A stretch of DNA of 33,458 bases from JAVBQG01 sp031549185 (GCA_031549185.1 JAVBQG010000055.1:1-33458), one strand, 5' to 3'; positions 1 to 8,063 are shown, counted from the stretch's first letter. The notes: a model not told the origin generated them from the sequence alone. Numbers and translations are program-made.

Positions 1-21
1 CAGTTCGTCAGGGGTATTCAT
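1..21 (-). CDS. Start of a gene running off the left edge (7 codons visible)
   Basis: On the minus strand an ATG at 21-19 opens a frame (MNTPDEL...) that leaves the window. A GGGAGG ribosome-binding site lies at 31-36, nine bases upstream of the ATG, which is why I call a start here. Nothing can be said about function. It would be transcribed divergently from the toxin-antitoxin pair at 194. Confidence 0.4.
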
Positions 22-193
22 GAACTAAAACCTCCCAAAGGCTTGAAAAAACGGATCTATATGCCCATTCCTTTCGGAAGTTTATCAGGGGGATTATGAA
101 ATATCCAGGTTTTAACAGCTACACCTGACGAATGTGGGATAATACTCGCGACCGTGAGTTACGGCGCATGAACAGCAAAGGAGATGATTCCCC

Positions 194-430
194 ATGACTG
201 CGACGAAAACCGCCGCAAGAGAAGATCTCTGTCGTCGCATCCGCGATCTGTCGAACGCGGACGCCGCCCAAGTGATCGATTTCATCGACAGCCTGGCCTG
301 TCCGCCGGAGTACCGAGACCACATCCCCAACGCGGAGACCGAGGCTGCACTCAGGGAGGCGGAGGATCTGGAGGGCCTGACAACCTGTACGGACTTGCAG
401 GACATGTTGAAAAAGTGCGGTATTAAATGA
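194..430 (+). CDS. Type II antitoxin (RelB/DinJ-like role), partner of a broken YafQ toxin
   Basis: A 78-residue acidic protein preceded by AGGAGA at 179-184. Its C-terminal half, with an Asn-rich hinge (IPNAETEAAL, about residues 44-53) and a short terminal peptide ending in DMLKKCGIK, looks like the toxin-wrapping tail of small antitoxins. The stop overlaps the ATG of the next frame by four bases (ATGA at 427-430), so the two genes are translationally coupled as in dinJ-yafQ. The N-terminal half is too divergent for me to assign it to a named DNA-binding fold. Antitoxins of this kind neutralise an mRNA interferase and autorepress the operon. The role is assigned mainly from the neighbouring YafQ-type sequence. 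Confidence 0.65.
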   Translation: MTATKTAAREDLCRRIRDLSNADAAQVIDFIDSLACPPEYRDHIPNAETEAALREAEDLEGLTTCTDLQDMLKKCGIK

Positions 431-707
431 TGCAGCAACTCAAGCTGACCTCGGCCTACAAAAAAGACCTGTGGTTGGTTCACACAAGAGGATACGACAT
501 CGAAAACGATCTGCTGCCGCTCCTGAGACTCTTTTGCAGAACGGCCAATCCCTTCCGCCGCGGTGCAAAGACCACCCCCTCAAGGGCGAGTGGCGCGGGT
601 ATCGAGAGTTTCATGTTGCCTCGGACTGGCTCGTGATCTATCGAATCGCTGAAAATCTTTTGGTTCTCGCGCGCACCGGTACCCACGCAGACCTGTTCAA
701 CCGATAA
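427..707 (+). pseudogene. YafQ-type mRNA interferase toxin, frameshifted
   Basis: The first frame begins at 427 (MMQQLKLTSAYKKDLWLVH) with the N-terminus typical of YafQ/RelE toxins, but loses similarity after about 525. From about 526 the family sequence continues in another frame (LLQNGQSLPPRCKDHPLKG, then WRGYREFHV, DWLVIYRI, RTGTHADLF) to the stop at 707. The switch is a -1 shift at a run of four T (ctcTTTTgcag, about 532-535); one more T would restore a single reading frame of normal length, roughly 93 residues. The parts that carry the YafQ catalytic His/Asp residues (DHPLKG, HV-SDW, GTHADLF) are intact but out of frame. It could be a true inactivation, a sequencing error in a homopolymer, or less likely ribosomal slippage. 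The upstream antitoxin is intact. Confidence 0.75.
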
Positions 708-800
708 TAATCGAACCGACAACATCTTCACAACCCAATCACCCGAACGACGACTTCCCCCGCCATACCCACGCGATACGCAGCGTATGCGATTCGGTTG

Positions 801-830
801 TTGACTTTCGCCAGCGCCGCGCGATATACG
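801..830 (+). promoter_or_regulatory. Candidate sigma-70 promoter for corA
   Basis: TTGACT at 801-806 and TATACG at 825-830 are separated by 18 bases, about 85 bases upstream of the corA start. A short palindrome (ATACGC-A-GCGTAT, 776-788) sits just upstream and could be an operator. Support is by consensus only. Confidence 0.4.
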
Positions 831-913
831 CAACCCTAGACGCTCCGATATAGTAGAATACAAATCGATCGTACCGCTTTTCGACGTCACACCGCGAGAG
901 TGGGGAGACTGCC

Positions 914-1822
914 TTGTTCGTCTATAATCTGGAAACGCAACGAAAGGAATCCGATCTCTCCTCGTACAACGGCGAGGAGGGCGTATTTATTCTGGCGGGG
1001 TTTTCGGATTTCGAGGAGATCGAAAACCGGTTGGGCCTCGATCTGCAAGCACACACCCGTTTCGAATCCGACGAACACCGGGATTTCGTCAGCTTTGTCT
1101 TTTTCGAGCTGATGGACAAGGCCCTCGTCTTCGAAAAAACCGACATCTACCACGGGAAAAATTTTCTCTTGATCCTCATAGAAGACACGAACGATCTTCA
1201 CAGGCAGATCCTCGACGATTTAAAAATCGGACACGTCCCGATTTCGAGTGGAGAGAACAACCTGGCGCGGCTTTATCACCACTTTTTCAGCAACGCCCTC
1301 TCCAAAATGTTCGACGCCCTCTATCGCTACGAGGAAGCGGTAACCGACCTGGAGGGCCAGATCCTCGCCAGCGCGAGCAAGGAATATTTTAAAAAAATCG
1401 TGGAGCTGAGAGGCATCGTGTTCAAAATCAAGAAGCACCTGCGCTTTCTCCTCCACACGGGGGATCAATTCGTGGAGAACGAAAGCGGGCTGATCCCGCA
1501 GAAACTTGTGAAAAACTTCAAGAACCTGGATTTCAGGATGAACCGGCTCTTCGAGTTCTCCGAGGAACTCTGCGAGATGACCGAGCGGACGCTGGATCTG
1601 TACAACTCCGCAATCACCTCGCGGACGAACAATCTGATCAACAAGCTGACGATCTTCACGGTCTTCGGCATGTGCCCCACGATCATCTCGGGCATATACG
1701 GCATGAACTTCGTCAATATGCCGGGACTGCGCAATCAATACGGCTACTACATCGCCCTGGGCGCCATCGGGCTGAGCGTGAGCGCGATGTATTACGTGCT
1801 CAGGAGAATCAAGCTGCTGTAG
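914..1822 (+). CDS. corA: CorA-family magnesium/divalent cation transporter
   Basis: 302 residues. A long soluble, largely helical N-terminal domain (residues 1 to about 240) is followed by two C-terminal membrane segments (about 243-262 and 276-298). The hallmark GMN motif (YGMNF, GMN at about 263-265) sits at the end of the first membrane helix, which defines CorA pores: homopentamers that take up Mg2+ (or Co2+/Ni2+) at the inner membrane. The protein ends with a short basic tail (RRIKLL). The start is TTG at 914 with GTGGGGAG just upstream; no better ATG exists before conserved sequence. The zinc-ribbon gene begins 24 bases downstream, so the two may be co-transcribed. Confidence 0.92.
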   Translation: MFVYNLETQRKESDLSSYNGEEGVFILAGFSDFEEIENRLGLDLQAHTRFESDEHRDFVSFVFFELMDKALVFEKTDIYHGKNFLLILIEDTNDLHRQILDDLKIGHVPISSGENNLARLYHHFFSNALSKMFDALYRYEEAVTDLEGQILASASKEYFKKIVELRGIVFKIKKHLRFLLHTGDQFVENESGLIPQKLVKNFKNLDFRMNRLFEFSEELCEMTERTLDLYNSAITSRTNNLINKLTIFTVFGMCPTIISGIYGMNFVNMPGLRNQYGYYIALGAIGLSVSAMYYVLRRIKLL

Positions 1823-1846
1823 AATCGAAAAAATTTTTCGACGGGA

Positions 1847-2203
1847 GTGACTGTCGTGTCAAAAAATGTAGGCCATTTCGACAGGGAGGGGCTTCCCTGC
1901 GTGAAGTGCGGGTTTACGACGCACGAGCGCTACGCGACTTTCTGCCAGAACTGCGGCACCAAACTGGAGGGCAACTTCTGCAGCAATCCCGAATGTACGC
2001 GCTGCCTGGATCGCGATCCCGAGACGAAGGACGAGTCGATCCTCGACAAAGACACCGGCTTCGTCTTCGCCTGCGCGGGCAACGCCCTCTACTGCCCCGA
2101 CTGCGGCAGCAAGACCAACCTGCACGCCCAGGGCGTGCTGAAACCTGTAATCAGCAACCGCGAAAAGGAGACAGGATCATGCAGTACGACTTTGCAAGCG
2201 TAG
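1847..2203 (+). CDS. Small double zinc-ribbon protein of unknown function
   Basis: 118 residues with four CxxC-type knuckles: CVKC (about residue 18), CQNC (about 33), a C-x4-C-x2-C element in the middle (about 45-52) and CPDC (about 84), consistent with two bound zinc ions. GTG start at 1847. Its 3' end overlaps the following PLP-enzyme gene by 25 bases, and the real ribosome-binding site of that gene lies inside this one. This suggests the stop drifted or that the two are translationally coupled. No catalytic residues are recognisable; zinc ribbons of this sort often bind nucleic acid or protein. Named from motif only. Confidence 0.7.
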   Translation: MTVVSKNVGHFDREGLPCVKCGFTTHERYATFCQNCGTKLEGNFCSNPECTRCLDRDPETKDESILDKDTGFVFACAGNALYCPDCGSKTNLHAQGVLKPVISNREKETGSCSTTLQA

Positions 2204-3366
2204 TGAACAGACACGGACAATCTTCGGAAAAGTGGGCCATGATGAAGAGGCGAATCCCCGACATAGACGAGAGCATCGTCCCTTTCTCCGTCGCCGACAT
2301 GGAGCTGAAGAACCCGCCCGAGATCATCGACGGGCTGATCGGCTACCTCTCGCACGACGCCATCCTCGGCTACACCGTGCCGTATGACGCGTATTACGAC
2401 GCCGTGACCGGCTGGATGGCGCGCCGCCACAACTGGGGGATCGAAAAAGACTGGATCTCCGTCTCGAACGGCATCATCCCCGCCCTGTACGATCTCGTCA
2501 AGGCCTTTGCCGGGGAGGGCGAGGGCGTGATCCTCCTCTCGCCCTCCTACTACCCCTTTTACAGCGCCATCGAGCGGAATCGCCGCCGCGTGGTCGATTG
2601 CCCCCTGATCGACACCGGCGAAACGTACGAGATCGACTTCGACCTGCTCGAAGAGCTGGCGGGCGACCCGAATTCGAAACTGCTGATCTTCTGCAGCCCC
2701 CACAACCCCGTCGGGCGCGTGTGGCGCAGGGACGAGCTGGAGCGCGTCGGCGAGACCTGCATCCGGCACGGCCTGACGATCGTCTCCGACGAGATCCACA
2801 ACGACCTCGTCATGCCCGGCTACACCCACACCGTGATGGCGAACGTCGCGGAGGAGCTGGCCGACCGCGTGATCACCTGCACCGCGCCGAGCAAGACCTT
2901 CAACCTCGCGGGGATGCAGACGGCCAACATCGTGATCAAGAACCCGGCGCTGCGCGACGCCTACCGCGAGGAGCAGGCGCGCTCCGGCTTCGATTGCCTG
3001 AACGCGCTGGGTTTCCGTGCCTGCGAGCTGGCCTACACGAAGTGCGAGGCGTGGCTCGACCAGCTGATCCTGTTGATCGACCACAACAAAAAGGTATTGA
3101 CCGAGTTCATGACCGGACATCTGCCGGAGGTCAAGGTCTATCCGCTGGAGGGGACGTACCTCGTCTGGATGGATTTCCGCCCCCTCGACATGTCCGCCGA
3201 GGAACTGGAGACGTTCATGATCGAAAAAGCGCAGGTGTTCTTCGACGAGGGCTACATCTTCGGCAAAGCGGGCGCGGGGTTCGAGCGCATGAACATCGCC
3301 TGCCCGACGGAGGTCATGCTGGACGGCCTGAAACGCATCGTGACCGCGCTGTATGCGGGGCGATAA
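2179..3366 (+). CDS. MalY/PatB-type PLP-dependent C-S lyase (cystathionine beta-lyase-like aminotransferase fold)
   Basis: 395 residues, fold-type I PLP enzyme. Diagnostic pieces in order: PFSVADMEL near residue 33 (the VADM signature of MalY/PatB), SNGIIPAL near 96, SPSYYPF near 117, PHNPVGRVW near 174, DEIHNDLV near 204, SKTFNLAGMQ with the Schiff-base lysine at about 239, and the C-terminal FERMNIACP arginine segment. The family cleaves C-S bonds of cystathionine, cysteine or related thioethers to pyruvate, ammonia and a thiol. In anaerobic amino-acid degraders it commonly desulfurates cysteine. The start is ATG 2179 with AAAGGAG 8 bases before it; the longer in-frame extension upstream runs through corA and the zinc-ribbon gene in a different frame and is not coding. 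Confidence 0.88.
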   Translation: MQYDFASVVNRHGQSSEKWAMMKRRIPDIDESIVPFSVADMELKNPPEIIDGLIGYLSHDAILGYTVPYDAYYDAVTGWMARRHNWGIEKDWISVSNGIIPALYDLVKAFAGEGEGVILLSPSYYPFYSAIERNRRRVVDCPLIDTGETYEIDFDLLEELAGDPNSKLLIFCSPHNPVGRVWRRDELERVGETCIRHGLTIVSDEIHNDLVMPGYTHTVMANVAEELADRVITCTAPSKTFNLAGMQTANIVIKNPALRDAYREEQARSGFDCLNALGFRACELAYTKCEAWLDQLILLIDHNKKVLTEFMTGHLPEVKVYPLEGTYLVWMDFRPLDMSAEELETFMIEKAQVFFDEGYIFGKAGAGFERMNIACPTEVMLDGLKRIVTALYAGR

Positions 3367-3384
3367 TACGAGGGGGTGTCTTCC

Positions 3385-4158
3385 GTGAGATCGCTCTTCC
3401 TGGCACACGGCTCGCCGATGAACGCGCTCGCCACCAACGGCTACACGCGCTTTTTGAACGCGTTCGGCGAGAGCCTGAACGCGGACGCGATCGTCATTAT
3501 CTCCGCGCACTGGGAGAGCGAGAGGTTGACGCTGACCAGACGCGATGGCGCCTACGATATGATCTACGACTTCTTCGGCTTTCCGCCGGCACTGTCCGAG
3601 GTCGTCTACCCCGCACGCGGCTCGGCGAAGGTGGCCGACCGGGTGCGGGCATGCCTGAACGGCGCGGGGATCGACTGCGCGGTCGACGCGCGGCGCGGCA
3701 TCGACCACGGATCGTGGACGCTGCTCGTACATCTCCTGCCGAAAGCAAACGTGCCCGTCGTGCACCTGTCGCTCGACGCAAGCCTCCCCGCCGCGAAACA
3801 GATCGCGATCGGACGAGCACTGAGGGGCCTCGGATCGGAGAACGTAGCGGTAATCGGCAGTGGCGTCACGGTCCACAACCTTCATGCGCTGGACTGGGAG
3901 AAGAGCTTCGGCGACCCGGTCGATCCCTGGGCGGTCGAATTCGACGACTGGCTGCTCGCAAACTCGTCGCTCGATTCGTCCGGCGCGCTGGAGCATTACC
4001 TGGAGGTCGCCCCGCACGCGCGCGCCGCTGCCCCGACGCTCGAGCACTTCGTGCCCTACCTGATCGCCCGCGGCGCGGGCGCTTCGAGGGAGGCGACGCT
4101 GCTCCACCGCTCGTACGAGATGGGAAACCTCAGCTACCTGGCGGTGGAGTTTCAGTAG
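3385..4158 (+). CDS. LigB-superfamily extradiol dioxygenase-like protein (DODA/YgiD type)
   Basis: 257 residues from GTG 3385, chosen because GAGGGGG at 3370-3376 is 8 bases upstream; GTG 3376 lies inside that ribosome-binding site. Motifs match the DODA/YgiD class: LFLAHGSPMNAL at the N-terminus, IISAHWES (about 40), IDHGSWTLLVHL (about 112) and VIGSGVTVHNLHAL (about 160). The conserved histidines of the first, second and fourth form the metal site. Characterised relatives open catechol rings, such as DOPA, with Fe2+ or Zn2+ and O2. That reaction is odd for an anaerobe, so the physiological role here is open. It directly follows the C-S lyase (18 bases) and is probably in the same transcript. 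Confidence 0.82.
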   Translation: MRSLFLAHGSPMNALATNGYTRFLNAFGESLNADAIVIISAHWESERLTLTRRDGAYDMIYDFFGFPPALSEVVYPARGSAKVADRVRACLNGAGIDCAVDARRGIDHGSWTLLVHLLPKANVPVVHLSLDASLPAAKQIAIGRALRGLGSENVAVIGSGVTVHNLHALDWEKSFGDPVDPWAVEFDDWLLANSSLDSSGALEHYLEVAPHARAAAPTLEHFVPYLIARGAGASREATLLHRSYEMGNLSYLAVEFQ

Positions 4159-4200
4159 GGGCGACTGCCACGGCCACCCGAGGTTGATGCGAAATCGGAG

Positions 4201-5385
4201 TCAGCCGGACACAGGCGTGTCGACTTTCTCCAAACCGAGATATCCGGCAAATCGGGCTAGTGCGCCTTCGATCTGCCGGATTTTTTTCTGCCTCCCCCTC
4301 ATGCTTTTGTGTTCGTCCTCCCACCAGATATTTTTGACGACCAGCGTGCGAGTTGTTTTCTCCTGCGCCAGCTCGATGCGGCCGGTGAAGCAGTCGCCCT
4401 GCAGGAGCGGCAGCACGTAGTAGCCGTATTTTCTCTGCGGGGCGGGCGTGTAGACCTCCCAGCGATAGTCGAAGTCGAAGAGCGCCGATATGAGCCTTCG
4501 ATCCCACAGGAGGTTGTCGAGTGGGGCCAGAATGCGCGTCGCCTCGTTCGGTTCGTCGCCGGAGGCACACGCCTCGAGGAGCGGGAGATTTTCTTGCGCG
4601 ACGTAGAGCGGGTACTTGAGCCCCTCCACCGCCACTTCGGCGACGGCGGCCTCCGCAAGCAGCGAGGCGAAGGCCTCTTCGCGTCGCGCGGCGTTCATGC
4701 CCTCGATCCCGAGCCAGGCGTCGCTCGGACGATTCCAGAGCGCGCCGACGCCGTTTATTCGGCGCAACGCGGACCACCTGTAAAACGCTTGGTCGGTCTC
4801 GTTCGGGTCGGGCGCCTCGTATAACCCGCGCGGCACGTACTTTCGCGCCAGTCCGTAGTATCGCCGCGTCCCCCTCTTGTGATGGACGACGAGCCGCCCC
4901 GCGTAGCACATGCACTCGAGCGCCGCCTTCGCCAGGCGCTGCGGCCCGTAGTGCCAGTCGACGCGGTCCTCCAGCGCGAAGTCGGACGAGCAGGCGCTGT
5001 TGTGCTCCTCGAGATAATCCTCGATCCGGCGTATCACATCCTCGCGCTCGCGGCACCAGGCCCCGTGCCGGTTTCTGTGCCGCGAAAAGAACGGCCAGTC
5101 GCCGACGTGGATGATCGACATATTCTTGTCCCAGATGTCGACCAGCTTGCGCTCGTCGTAGAGCAGATTGCGGATGTCGTCCTTTCGGTAGGCCATACAG
5201 CGGGATTGCAGGACGAGGTCGGGGTTCCTGCCCACGACGTCCAGCGGGTCGTACTGGATGCAGCCGACCTTGCGGACGTAATCCTGAGTATCGGCGAGCC
5301 CGCCCAGCGCGTCCTCGTCCGTGAGATGATGCCAACGAAGCAGATAACGGCGTACTTGTTGCCTCGTGACGGCGAGGGCGGGCAT
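4201..5385 (-). CDS. YcaQ/AlkX-family DNA glycosylase (winged-helix, crosslink repair)
   Basis: 394 residues, the usual length of the HTH_42/YcaQ family, which unhooks interstrand crosslinks and removes bulky N7-alkylguanine. The N-terminus (RQQVRRYLLRW) and the block GCIQYDPLDVVGRNPDLVL (residues about 41-59) carry the Q-x-D active-site motif (QYD) that distinguishes YcaQ/AlkX from the Q-x-Q of AlkZ. Further family blocks are DIWDKNMSII, LAPLDNLLWDRR (about 290) and YGYYVLPLL (about 322). It starts 7 bases after the stop of the exported Synergist-CTERM gene, so the two form an operon, although their functions are not obviously related. It is convergent with the dioxygenase-like gene (42-base gap, no clear terminator). 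Confidence 0.87.
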   Translation of the reverse strand: MPALAVTRQQVRRYLLRWHHLTDEDALGGLADTQDYVRKVGCIQYDPLDVVGRNPDLVLQSRCMAYRKDDIRNLLYDERKLVDIWDKNMSIIHVGDWPFFSRHRNRHGAWCREREDVIRRIEDYLEEHNSACSSDFALEDRVDWHYGPQRLAKAALECMCYAGRLVVHHKRGTRRYYGLARKYVPRGLYEAPDPNETDQAFYRWSALRRINGVGALWNRPSDAWLGIEGMNAARREEAFASLLAEAAVAEVAVEGLKYPLYVAQENLPLLEACASGDEPNEATRILAPLDNLLWDRRLISALFDFDYRWEVYTPAPQRKYGYYVLPLLQGDCFTGRIELAQEKTTRTLVVKNIWWEDEHKSMRGRQKKIRQIEGALARFAGYLGLEKVDTPVSG

Positions 5386-5392
5386 GTCCCGG

Positions 5393-6232
5393 TTATCGTC
5401 TCCGCTTCAGGCAGGCAAAACAGAGGAGCACGGGGATGATCGCGGATGCCGCACCTGCGTTGCAGCCGCCACCGCCGTTGCCATCGTCGGGAGCGGCCTC
5501 TTTCGTCAGCCAGAAGGTGCCGTTGAGGTTCCCATCGCGTTTGCCGTCGTAGAAGATCGTCACCTTGTTCCCCGCGGAGGTCGTCTTCTCCTGCCAGAGG
5601 TCGCCCCCCATCTTGTTCGAATCGGCATAGAGCGCGCTCAGGTAGATCGGCAGCGATCCCCGGTCCGCGTCGTCGATCATGATTTTATAGTCGTAGTAGT
5701 ACGTCACGTCGTACGTATCCCCGTTCGTGAAGAGCGCCTTGATCGAAATGCCGTACCGCTTGAGAAAGTCCTTGTGCTCCGGCACGAAGTACGTATGCCC
5801 GCCCTCCGTCACATACCGGTCGGTCATACCACGAATGTCGGAACGCATCTTGTCGAAGGTGCCGACCCCGATGTTGTTCTCCGAGAACGAGAACGACGCC
5901 GTGAGGTAGATCGCGCCCTTTCTGGGGTTCGTCGTCACGTCGGTCGGGATGTTGAACGAGAAACCGCCATCGTCGGTGAGCTCGTACGGCTCGCCCCTGT
6001 GGCGATTCGTCGCGCCCTGCGGCGTCGTCACGAGGCTATCGACCCACGTCATATCGAGCGAGTCGAGCAGCGCGGTCACGTCGGCGGAATCGATGGTCGC
6101 AAAGGTCATGCCGGCGCGGTTTTTGCCGGAGGCGATGAGCTCGCCCGTCACGTCCGTTGCGCCCGCAGCGAGCGCGCCGAAGCAGAGGAGGGCCGAGGCC
6201 AGTAGGGTTTTTGCGGGTTTGGAAAAATGCAT
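5393..6232 (-). CDS. Exported protein with Synergist-CTERM sorting tail
   Basis: 279 residues. An N-terminal signal peptide (basic MHFSKPAK, hydrophobic LLASALLCFGALAAGA, cleavage probably after AAGA-T) is followed by a predicted beta-rich ectodomain of no family I recognise. The C-terminus (residues about 250-279) is a Gly-rich linker, a Cys (GGGGCNAG), a short hydrophobic stretch (AASAIIPVLLCFACL) and KRRR. That is the layout of the Synergist-CTERM protein-sorting signal known from Synergistetes, in which a dedicated transpeptidase or lipid anchor is presumed to act near the Cys. AGGAGA precedes ATG 6232 by 6 bases. It probably sits at the cell surface. The ectodomain shows a Tyr-rich region (DVTYYYDYK) but no catalytic motif. 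Confidence 0.8.
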   Translation of the reverse strand: MHFSKPAKTLLASALLCFGALAAGATDVTGELIASGKNRAGMTFATIDSADVTALLDSLDMTWVDSLVTTPQGATNRHRGEPYELTDDGGFSFNIPTDVTTNPRKGAIYLTASFSFSENNIGVGTFDKMRSDIRGMTDRYVTEGGHTYFVPEHKDFLKRYGISIKALFTNGDTYDVTYYYDYKIMIDDADRGSLPIYLSALYADSNKMGGDLWQEKTTSAGNKVTIFYDGKRDGNLNGTFWLTKEAAPDDGNGGGGCNAGAASAIIPVLLCFACLKRRR

Positions 6233-6276
6233 GATGGTCTCCTTTCAGGTTCCGATAGGGATTATGTAACAGGTGG

Positions 6277-6285
6277 ATTATAGCA
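6277..6285 (-). promoter_or_regulatory. Extended -10 promoter for the Synergist-CTERM/ycaQ operon
   Basis: On the minus strand TGCTATAAT is a perfect extended -10 element (TGnTATAAT), 45 bases upstream of ATG 6232. No good -35 is visible, which is acceptable for an extended -10. Confidence 0.6.
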
Positions 6286-6344
6286 GAGGAAAGGGTCGGC
6301 CCTCTTGCGTATGAATGCGCGCGATATCCGAGGCCCGTTTTTCC

Positions 6345-6352
6345 TGTATAAT
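6345..6352 (+). promoter_or_regulatory. -10 box upstream of the thioesterase gene
   Basis: TGTATAAT at 6345-6352 has a perfect TATAAT hexamer 40 bases before the ATG at 6393. The -35 region is not convincing. With the element at 6277-6285 it makes a short divergent promoter region. Confidence 0.5.
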
Positions 6353-6392
6353 GGCAATGAAGATTCCGACTAAAAAACAAGGAGTTTCGGTC

Positions 6393-6875
6393 ATGAACGA
6401 ACCCAGCAAACCCGTCTCTTTCTCGAAGGTACAACAGATACAGCTGGTCATGCCCCAGCACAGCAACAACGCCGACACGCTCTTCGGCGGGCAGCTCATG
6501 GCCTGGATCGACCTGGTAGGAGGCGTGGTTGCCCATCGACACTGTGGGGGACCGTGCACGACGGCCTCCGTCGATTATCTCAGCTTCGACAAACCGATCT
6601 ACGTGAAAAGCCTGATCTTGCTCGAGGGATGCATCACGCACGTCGGAAATACATCGATGGAAGTCCGCGTGGATACGTATATCGAAAAGCCGGAATGCGT
6701 TTACGAAATGACCAATCGCGCGTACCTCACCTACGTTTCGCTCGACGAGAAGGGACGCCCGAAACGCGTGCCCAGGGTCGAACTGCAGACCGACGAGGAG
6801 CGCAGGGAGTGGGAGGCGGGCGTCAAACGGGAGATCCTGCGCAAACAGCGGAGGGAGCACAACAGCGAAGCCTGA
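6393..6875 (+). CDS. Acyl-CoA thioesterase, hotdog fold (YciA/YkhA type)
   Basis: 160 residues. The N-terminal block VMPQHSNNADTLFGGQLMAWID (residues about 17-38) is the signature of the YciA/BACH group of hotdog thioesterases, containing the conserved Asn/Asp before TLFGG and the WID helix. The following TASVDYLSFDKPI and the basic C-terminal tail (KREILRKQRR) also fit. Such enzymes hydrolyse acyl-CoA esters in the cytoplasm, usually as hexamers. The start is ATG 6393 with AAGGAG at 6379-6384; upstream in-frame ATGs (6315 and others) lie in the promoter. No operon partner is evident. Confidence 0.86.
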   Translation: MNEPSKPVSFSKVQQIQLVMPQHSNNADTLFGGQLMAWIDLVGGVVAHRHCGGPCTTASVDYLSFDKPIYVKSLILLEGCITHVGNTSMEVRVDTYIEKPECVYEMTNRAYLTYVSLDEKGRPKRVPRVELQTDEERREWEAGVKREILRKQRREHNSEA

Positions 6876-6934
6876 CAGCCAAACGCTCGGTCAGGCGCTG
6901 AGCGGAGATATCTGTAGCGAAAAGAAAACAGAGG

Positions 6935-7273
6935 ATGCCCCTGAAAGACGGTGGCAGCGAGGCAGCCGAGGAAGTTTTCCGTGACGCCAGAGAGTTGCTG
7001 ATCAGAAACGGATTCAAGCCTCAAGAGGCTCACAAGAAATTAGACGACGAGCGTTCATACACACGCAAGGAGGTTTTTCCGCACAGCCACCCAGGCAGCA
7101 GGCTTCGCGGTCTTCGGACCCGCGAGGATATGACACAAAAGGAGCTGGCGGAAAAAATCGGCGTCAGCCCGCACCACATCAGTGAAATGGAGTACGGGAA
7201 ACGGCCGATCGGCAAAGAGATGGCCAAACGCCTGGTCGAAGTGCTGGGCGGGGATTATCGGGTGTTGCTGTAG
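6935..7273 (+). CDS. XRE-family helix-turn-helix regulator, antitoxin-like, apparently orphan
   Basis: 112 residues. Residues about 55-105 form an HTH_3 domain: SRLRGLRTREDMTQKELAEK, then IGVSPHHISEMEYGKRPIG and KEMAKRLVEVL. This is the arrangement seen in antitoxin components of HigBA/RelE-XRE pairs, where a toxin gene usually lies just upstream. Here the 59 bases between the thioesterase and this ATG are too short for a toxin, so the partner is missing. The first 50 residues (helical, charged) precede the usual HEVF-like entry point of the family. The ribosome-binding site is poor (GAGG directly abuts the ATG), so the start is uncertain. Confidence 0.7.
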   Translation: MPLKDGGSEAAEEVFRDARELLIRNGFKPQEAHKKLDDERSYTRKEVFPHSHPGSRLRGLRTREDMTQKELAEKIGVSPHHISEMEYGKRPIGKEMAKRLVEVLGGDYRVLL

Positions 7274-7319
7274 CATAGAGCGATCCCAAAAATGTTTTGC
7301 AAAAAATAACGCAAGAAAC

Positions 7320-8063
7320 TCACCGCAGCCGCCCCTTGACCCTCCCCTCCACCACGCCGCCGTGGTAGCAGATCGTCCGCTCGACGTCGAGTTTGGCCAG
7401 TTTGCGGGCCGAGCGCCGCGCTTCGTCGATGTCGATCGCGTAGTGGGGGTTGGCGATGTGCAGCCTGCCCTCCATGGCGACCAGGGCGTCGCCGGTGATC
7501 AAGGTTTTGTGTTTCGGCAGATAGATCGATATGTGTCCGGGCAGATGTCCCGGCGTGGCGATGACCTCCGCGCCGCCGCACCAGGGGAAAGTGTCTCCGT
7601 CTTTCAATATCTCATCGACCGGGGCGGGACGCACGGAGGCGAGGAGCGCCTCGAACGCTTTGGCATCGGCCTTCTCCTCCTCGCCCAACGAGTCGTAGAT
7701 CTCCTCCGCCTGAACGAGGCGCAACGATTTTTTCTCGCCGCTGATGTAGGGAGCCTCTTCCTCCGACGCCATTACGCGGATGTGCGGGTACTTGTCCCGG
7801 ATCTCCGCCAACGCGCCGACATGGTCGTAGTCGTGGTGCGTGACGATCACGGCGGCCAGCGAGCCGAACGAAACCCCCCGCTTCTCCGACGCCTCTTCGA
7901 GCAGGGGCAGGAAACCGGGATAGCCGCAGTCGATCAAGATTTTCTGGCCGCCCGCGCACCCGTCGTCCAGCACCACGGGGTAGATTTCGTGGCGCTCTCC
8001 CTCGAATTCGAAAGATATTTTCAAAATTTTGACCTCGCCAATCGGCGCGCAAACGTCACTCAT
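7320..8063 (-). CDS. Metallo-beta-lactamase-fold hydrolase (glyoxalase II-like)
   Basis: 247 residues from ATG 8063, chosen because AGGTGA (complement of 8071-8076) is 7 bases upstream; an in-frame start at 8087 lacks a site. MBL motifs: THHDYDHVG (H-x-H-x-D-H in the variant form HHDYDH, about residue 77), TPGHLPGHISIYL (about 171), TGDALV (about 190) and CYHGG near the end supply the dinuclear zinc ligands. The spacing of the final His and the GDAL block resemble the class that includes glyoxalase II and quorum-quenching lactonases. The exact substrate cannot be told. It is transcribed divergently from the B3/B4 operon. Confidence 0.84.
   Translation of the reverse strand: MSDVCAPIGEVKILKISFEFEGERHEIYPVVLDDGCAGGQKILIDCGYPGFLPLLEEASEKRGVSFGSLAAVIVTHHDYDHVGALAEIRDKYPHIRVMASEEEAPYISGEKKSLRLVQAEEIYDSLGEEEKADAKAFEALLASVRPAPVDEILKDGDTFPWCGGAEVIATPGHLPGHISIYLPKHKTLITGDALVAMEGRLHIANPHYAIDIDEARRSARKLAKLDVERTICYHGGVVEGRVKGRLR

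Noticed and set aside
138..143. GATAAT as -10 for the toxin-antitoxin pair
   Set aside because: No -35 at acceptable spacing, so not listed as a promoter.
2089..4107. Long minus-strand open frame of 672 codons
   Set aside because: Shadow of the C-S lyase and dioxygenase-like genes on the plus strand; Arg/Val-rich composition and no family motif, typical of antisense frames in high-GC DNA.
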